Assembly: GCA_019120675.1 (NCBI GenBank)
Contig: DWUQ01000032.1
Location: forward strand, 1-8,360
Source: Candidatus Paenalcaligenes intestinipullorum
Lineage (GTDB): Bacteria > Pseudomonadota > Gammaproteobacteria > Burkholderiales > Burkholderiaceae_B
Length of the DNA stretch: 8,360 bases
Direction of reading: 5' to 3'
The notes under the pieces are model-generated. The model was not told the origin of the DNA, did not search any database, and saw only the letters and a list, made by a program, of their open reading frames with translations. Shown here piece by piece: positions 5,318 to 8,360 of the stretch; within the stretch, counting starts at the first letter, position 1, and each line of letters starts with the position of its first letter. The position numbers and the translations under genes are program-made.

Positions 5318-6462
5318 TTGGCATCCACTAATAATAAATTACCGTTACCGGTTTGCAGCACTACGCCTTCGCTAGTGCCGACTAGGGGAGATTGCATCGC
5401 ACCGCCCCCTACGTTAATACGCCCTAAAAGGCGCCCATCCGAACGGGACAAGAAATGCAAGACCCCTGCATAATCCCCAACGACTAAGGCCTGGGTAATC
5501 ACAGTGGGGGGCGATAATTGGCGATTTTTTAAAGCGTTTTGTGTCCAGATATTGATCCCATCTTGGAGGGTAAATGCATTTAAAACATCGTGCTCGTTGG
5601 CCACAAATAAAAAGCGGCTGTCCGATGCGGGCCCAGTTTTAGTGGAATAGTTCTGATTCCACAGAGGCATACCACCTTGAGAAAGATCGAAGCACGCTAT
5701 GCGCCCCTGATAAGCGGCCGCGCACATGATTGGTCCCTGAAACTGAGGCGCACCTACCACATCGATAATACGCTCAAGGTCGGTCGCACCTTTGGATACA
5801 GCGATGGTTTCTTCCCATTGCACGGCACCGCTTTCAGCGTCAATCGCCATCATTCGGCCATTGGGCATGCCTGCGAAGACTAAGCCGTCAATAATTTCCA
5901 TTTGGGAAGCAGCCTTTAAGGCCAACGCAGGACCTGGGCGCTGCACGCTCCAGCGCACAGCGCCATCGCGTAAATCGAAAGCCTGTAAGCGGTAGTCACC
6001 CGTACGAACCACGGCAATGCCATAGCCCACCACAGGCGGTACATTGACCTCGGTAGCGGCTTTAGCGCGCCACATTTCTTCGCCTTGATCATTAAGTGCA
6101 ATCACATAACCATCGTGAGTCGCCACGACAACCGCGCGCCCGTCTGCCCCTACCCCTGCGCTAAGACGGGCATCAAGCTTCTTGGACCAAAGTGTGCTGC
6201 CGCTGTTGAGGTCAACCTTTACAACTTGCCCGTTAGTGCTGGCGGCATACACATACCCGCCCACCACTGTCGGCGCAAAGCCAAAATCAGCTTTGCCGCC
6301 TAACGATACTGACCACTTTTGTACTGGACTCAGGCTGGCGTCTTCGATAGCGCTAAGAGGAGTTGGCTCGTAACGATTGTCGGTGCTGGAGCAACCGCTA
6401 AGCGTGGCTAAAGATAGCGCTAAGCAACCTGCCAACACAGACATTTTAAAGGACGGCATCAT
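5314..6462 (-). CDS. bamB: BamB, outer-membrane assembly lipoprotein (beta-propeller)
   Basis: BamB is a lipoprotein of the BAM complex, which inserts beta-barrel proteins in the outer membrane; it contacts the POTRA domains of BamA. The 382-residue product begins with a lipoprotein signal peptide. It has K6, a hydrophobic core, and lipobox LSGC (21-24), so Cys24 should be lipidated. Ser at +2 rather than Asp predicts outer-membrane sorting. The rest is a repeated PQQ-like propeller: blades recur as a hydrophobic strand then a DxxxGxxxW turn, for example VDLNSGSTLW (83-92), FDLRDGAVRW (162-171), IDAESGAVQW (207-216) and FTLQDGINIW (297-306). The TDLERIIDV segment (228-236) matches the TEIDRLSDV segment I recall from E. 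coli BamB. GAGGAG (6468-6473) lies 5 nt before the first of two consecutive ATGs. It starts 2 nt after yfgM. Confidence 0.95.
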   Translation of the reverse strand: MMPSFKMSVLAGCLALSLATLSGCSSTDNRYEPTPLSAIEDASLSPVQKWSVSLGGKADFGFAPTVVGGYVYAASTNGQVVKVDLNSGSTLWSKKLDARLSAGVGADGRAVVVATHDGYVIALNDQGEEMWRAKAATEVNVPPVVGYGIAVVRTGDYRLQAFDLRDGAVRWSVQRPGPALALKAASQMEIIDGLVFAGMPNGRMMAIDAESGAVQWEETIAVSKGATDLERIIDVVGAPQFQGPIMCAAAYQGRIACFDLSQGGMPLWNQNYSTKTGPASDSRFLFVANEHDVLNAFTLQDGINIWTQNALKNRQLSPPTVITQALVVGDYAGVLHFLSRSDGRLLGRINVGGGAMQSPLVGTSEGVVLQTGNGNLLLVDAN

Positions 6463-6464
6463 AG

Positions 6465-7097
6465 TTACTCCTCAATCGCATCGATTTTTAACTGGATGAG
6501 CTCGGCCAAGGGGGCCTCACCGGTGTGTTCTTTGGCTTGGCGCCAAGCGGCTAAAGCCTGAGAGGTGTCTTGTTGGATATACCAAATATCGCCCTGGCGA
6601 TCGAGGTAAAGCCCTTCAAATGCAGCAGGAGGGGAAGTCAACTGTGCCAAAGCTTGATCGAACTCTTTTTTCTCCGCCAAAACCGTTGCTAAACGTAACT
6701 GAGCGACGGGAACCATAGCGGGATCTTTGCTGTGCTGCACGAGCCATTCGAATTGTTGCTGCGCAGCATCGAGCTCACCTTGCTTGTACAGTGTTGTACC
6801 CGCTATCAGTACACCTCGACTGGCGTAAGCGGAGCTGCCGTAGTCGTTTTGTAGAGTTTGACTGGCTGCTAATAGACGAGCATTAGACTCAGAGTCGGAT
6901 TGCTGTGCTGCGCGCTGCAGCGCTTCGAAGTAACCCATTGCTTGATGGGTACGGTTCTGCTCATACCATTGCCAACCGCGCCAACCTAAAACCGCTGCGG
7001 CAGCCAAGCAGGCCACAATGACGCACAAGGTACCGTAACGACTCCACCAATCACGCAGGGAGTCAAGCTTTTCCTGCTCTTCGAAATCATAAGCCAT
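6465..7097 (-). CDS. yfgM: YfgM, membrane-anchored TPR-like protein (Sec translocon/periplasmic chaperone partner)
   Basis: YfgM family proteins are inner-membrane proteins with a periplasmic TPR-like domain. In E. coli, YfgM associates with the SecYEG partner PpiD and is linked to periplasmic chaperones. This 210-residue protein, close to the E. coli length, begins MAYDFEEQEKLDSLRDWWSRYG, the family's cytoplasmic start. One transmembrane segment follows (about 22-38), then a helical periplasmic part. That part has the YFEALQRA segment (56-63), LYKQGELDAAQQQFEWLV (103-120), LRLATVLAEKKEFDQALAQL (134-153) and DRQGDIWYIQQDTSQALAAW (166-185). The ATG lies inside the end of hisS (11-nt overlap), with AAGG 9 nt upstream. 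The hisS-yfgM-bamB-der order is a classic conserved neighbourhood and supports the name. Confidence 0.93.
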   Translation of the reverse strand: MAYDFEEQEKLDSLRDWWSRYGTLCVIVACLAAAAVLGWRGWQWYEQNRTHQAMGYFEALQRAAQQSDSESNARLLAASQTLQNDYGSSAYASRGVLIAGTTLYKQGELDAAQQQFEWLVQHSKDPAMVPVAQLRLATVLAEKKEFDQALAQLTSPPAAFEGLYLDRQGDIWYIQQDTSQALAAWRQAKEHTGEAPLAELIQLKIDAIEE

Positions 7098-8360
7098 GTG
7101 TCTTTACCTTGTTGTGTAAAACGTTGGGGAGCTCTGCAAAAGGAATGCTTTGTTGTTGTTCGGTACTGTCAGCGGTCGCTCGCAGCCATTTCACACTGGC
7201 TTCGCGCTGTGCAAGCTCGTTTTCACCTAGAATCACTGCCACGACGGCACCACTTTGGTCGGCACGCTTGAATTGGGATTTGAATCCGCTTGACCCCGCA
7301 TGCACAATCACCCGCATACCACGATCACGTAGAGCCTCAGCCAATTGTGCTGCTTGACGCTGCGCGGCATCGCCTTGGTGAATCATGTAAACATCGCACT
7401 CGGTAGAAGCGGCTAACACATCATTTTGACTGCATAGCTCTAGGAGTCGCTCCATGCCGATGGCGAAACCAACTGCGGGTGCGGCTTTACCGCCTAATAG
7501 CTCAACTAGGCCATCATAACGCCCACCCCCACATATGGTGCCTTGAGCGCCTAATTCGTCCGTAATCCACTCAAAAACCGTAAGGTTGTAATAATCCAAA
7601 CCCCGTACCATGCGAGGGTTTAGGGTATAGGCAATCCCCGCATCGTCGAGGCGATCGCATACGCCCTGATAATGCGCTAAAGACTCCTCACCTAGAAAGT
7701 CAAAAAGCTTGGGCGCCTGATTAGCCATAGTTTGCATAGTCGGATTTTTAGTATCCAACACACGCAATGGGTTGCTGTACATGCGGCGGCGAGCCTCGTC
7801 GTCGAGGACATCTTGGTGCTGCTCTAGGTAAGCAATCAACGCTTCACGATGCTCTGCGCGCTCATGCGGTTGGCCTAGTGAGTTAATTTCTAGACGCACG
7901 TTTTTCAGATCTAAGCGCTGCCACAAGCGCTTGAGCATAATGATGAGCTCTGCATCCACATCTGGGCCAGGTAAACCTAACACTTCGACATCAATTTGGT
8001 GGAACTGACGATAGCGCCCTCGTTGTGGCCGCTCGTGACGAAACACAGGACCAATCGCATAAACGCGATGCGGCCGATCGTAAAGTAAATTGTGTTCGAT
8101 GGTGGCGCGCACCAAACCCGCCGTAAATTCGGGTCGCATGGTGAGCTGGTCGCCATTTAGACTGTCCGTGAAGGAATACATTTCCTTTTCGACGATATCG
8201 GTGACCTCGCCAATGCCTCGGGCAAAAAGCTGGGTTTGCTCAAGGATGGGGGTACGCATATTACGATAGCCATAACTGGCTAACCATTCACGTACGATCG
8301 TTTCCAGCTGCTCCCATTGGCCACTTTCGCTTGGGAGTACATCCTTCATGCCAGTTAGGC
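7087..8360 (-). CDS. hisS: Histidyl-tRNA synthetase (5' end cut by window edge)
   Basis: HisRS charges tRNA-His with histidine. The coding frame continues past an internal Met (8347-8349) to the window end, adding Leu-Thr-Gly before MKDVLP. Homologues have about a dozen residues before this G-M-x-D-x-LP motif, so the Met at 8349 is probably not the start and the gene is partial. Counting from that Met, landmarks are: GIGEVTDIVEKEMYSF (45-60), RPEFTA (72-77), motif 2 FRHERPQRGRYRQFHQ (103-118), the HisRS signature MVRGLDYYNLTVFEW (247-261) with catalytic-loop Arg249, GGGRYDGL (274-281), and motif 3 AVGFAIGMERL (292-302). The C-terminal anticodon-binding domain (about 316-410) contains FKSQFKRADQSGA and VILGENE. 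The gene ends in TGA, 11 nt inside yfgM. RPE is followed by Phe where Gly or Asn is common; I see nothing that suggests inactivity. Confidence 0.96.
   Translation of the reverse strand, partial: LTGMKDVLPSESGQWEQLETIVREWLASYGYRNMRTPILEQTQLFARGIGEVTDIVEKEMYSFTDSLNGDQLTMRPEFTAGLVRATIEHNLLYDRPHRVYAIGPVFRHERPQRGRYRQFHQIDVEVLGLPGPDVDAELIIMLKRLWQRLDLKNVRLEINSLGQPHERAEHREALIAYLEQHQDVLDDEARRRMYSNPLRVLDTKNPTMQTMANQAPKLFDFLGEESLAHYQGVCDRLDDAGIAYTLNPRMVRGLDYYNLTVFEWITDELGAQGTICGGGRYDGLVELLGGKAAPAVGFAIGMERLLELCSQNDVLAASTECDVYMIHQGDAAQRQAAQLAEALRDRGMRVIVHAGSSGFKSQFKRADQSGAVVAVILGENELAQREASVKWLRATADSTEQQQSIPFAELPNVLHNKVKTHGL

Noticed and set aside
5314..6462. Repeated blade motifs in bamB as DNA repeats or a mobile element.
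   Set aside because: The similarity is at protein level and is the normal PQQ-like propeller repeat of BamB.
7109..7357. Plus-strand open frame of 82 codons opposite hisS.
   Set aside because: It is the complement of a conserved gene, with low-complexity Ser/Ala/Leu composition and no known motif; an overlap artefact.
1..8360. Possible horizontally acquired or defence-type system.
   Set aside because: All genes are conserved core genes in an expected order, with similar codon use by eye and no integrase, transposase, tRNA attachment site or direct repeats.

Overview
The window is a compact, single-strand block of housekeeping genes; every supported gene lies on the minus strand. In transcription order, from high to low coordinates, it holds hisS (5' end cut by the window edge), yfgM, bamB, der, hisC, hfq, hflX, hflK and the first codons of hflC (cut by the other edge). 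This gene order and the protein sequences point to a betaproteobacterium of the Burkholderiales. An Alcaligenaceae-like member is most likely, judging by the 78-residue Hfq, the hisC gene between der and hfq, and HflK beginning MSRIYNLNDPGWG. The taxon is inferred from memory of related proteins, not from a search. No tRNA, rRNA, CRISPR array, insertion sequence or phage gene is visible, and no gene-free stretch exceeds about 105 bases.

Layout. From 8360 down to 2856, hisS-yfgM-bamB-der-hisC are tightly packed: hisS/yfgM overlap by 11 nt, yfgM/bamB are 2 nt apart, and bamB/der and der/hisC each overlap by 4 nt. The last two junctions use non-ATG starts: TTG for der (TTGA) and GTG for hisC (GTGA). 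A 104-base gap follows, holding a possible hfq promoter, then hfq. A 72-base gap between hfq and hflX contains a perfect 11-bp inverted repeat followed by a T-rich tract, probably a terminator or attenuator. hflX and hflK overlap by 17 nt, and hflK is followed 9 nt later by hflC, whose Shine-Dalgarno sequence overlaps the hflK stop codon.

Functions. The genes cover translation (HisRS; the ribosome GTPases Der and HflX), RNA regulation (Hfq), envelope protein biogenesis and quality control (YfgM at the Sec translocon, BamB in the BAM complex, HflK/HflC controlling FtsH) and one amino-acid enzyme (HisC, PLP aminotransferase). Co-transcription is inferred from spacing.

This is largely an ordinary conserved region, and I see no undescribed multi-gene system. 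The points most worth checking are at the junctions. An exact A-AAA-AAG slippery heptamer lies in the der reading frame directly before its stop, and a -1 shift there would lead into hisC. The others are the hfq/hflX hairpin and the unusual starts.
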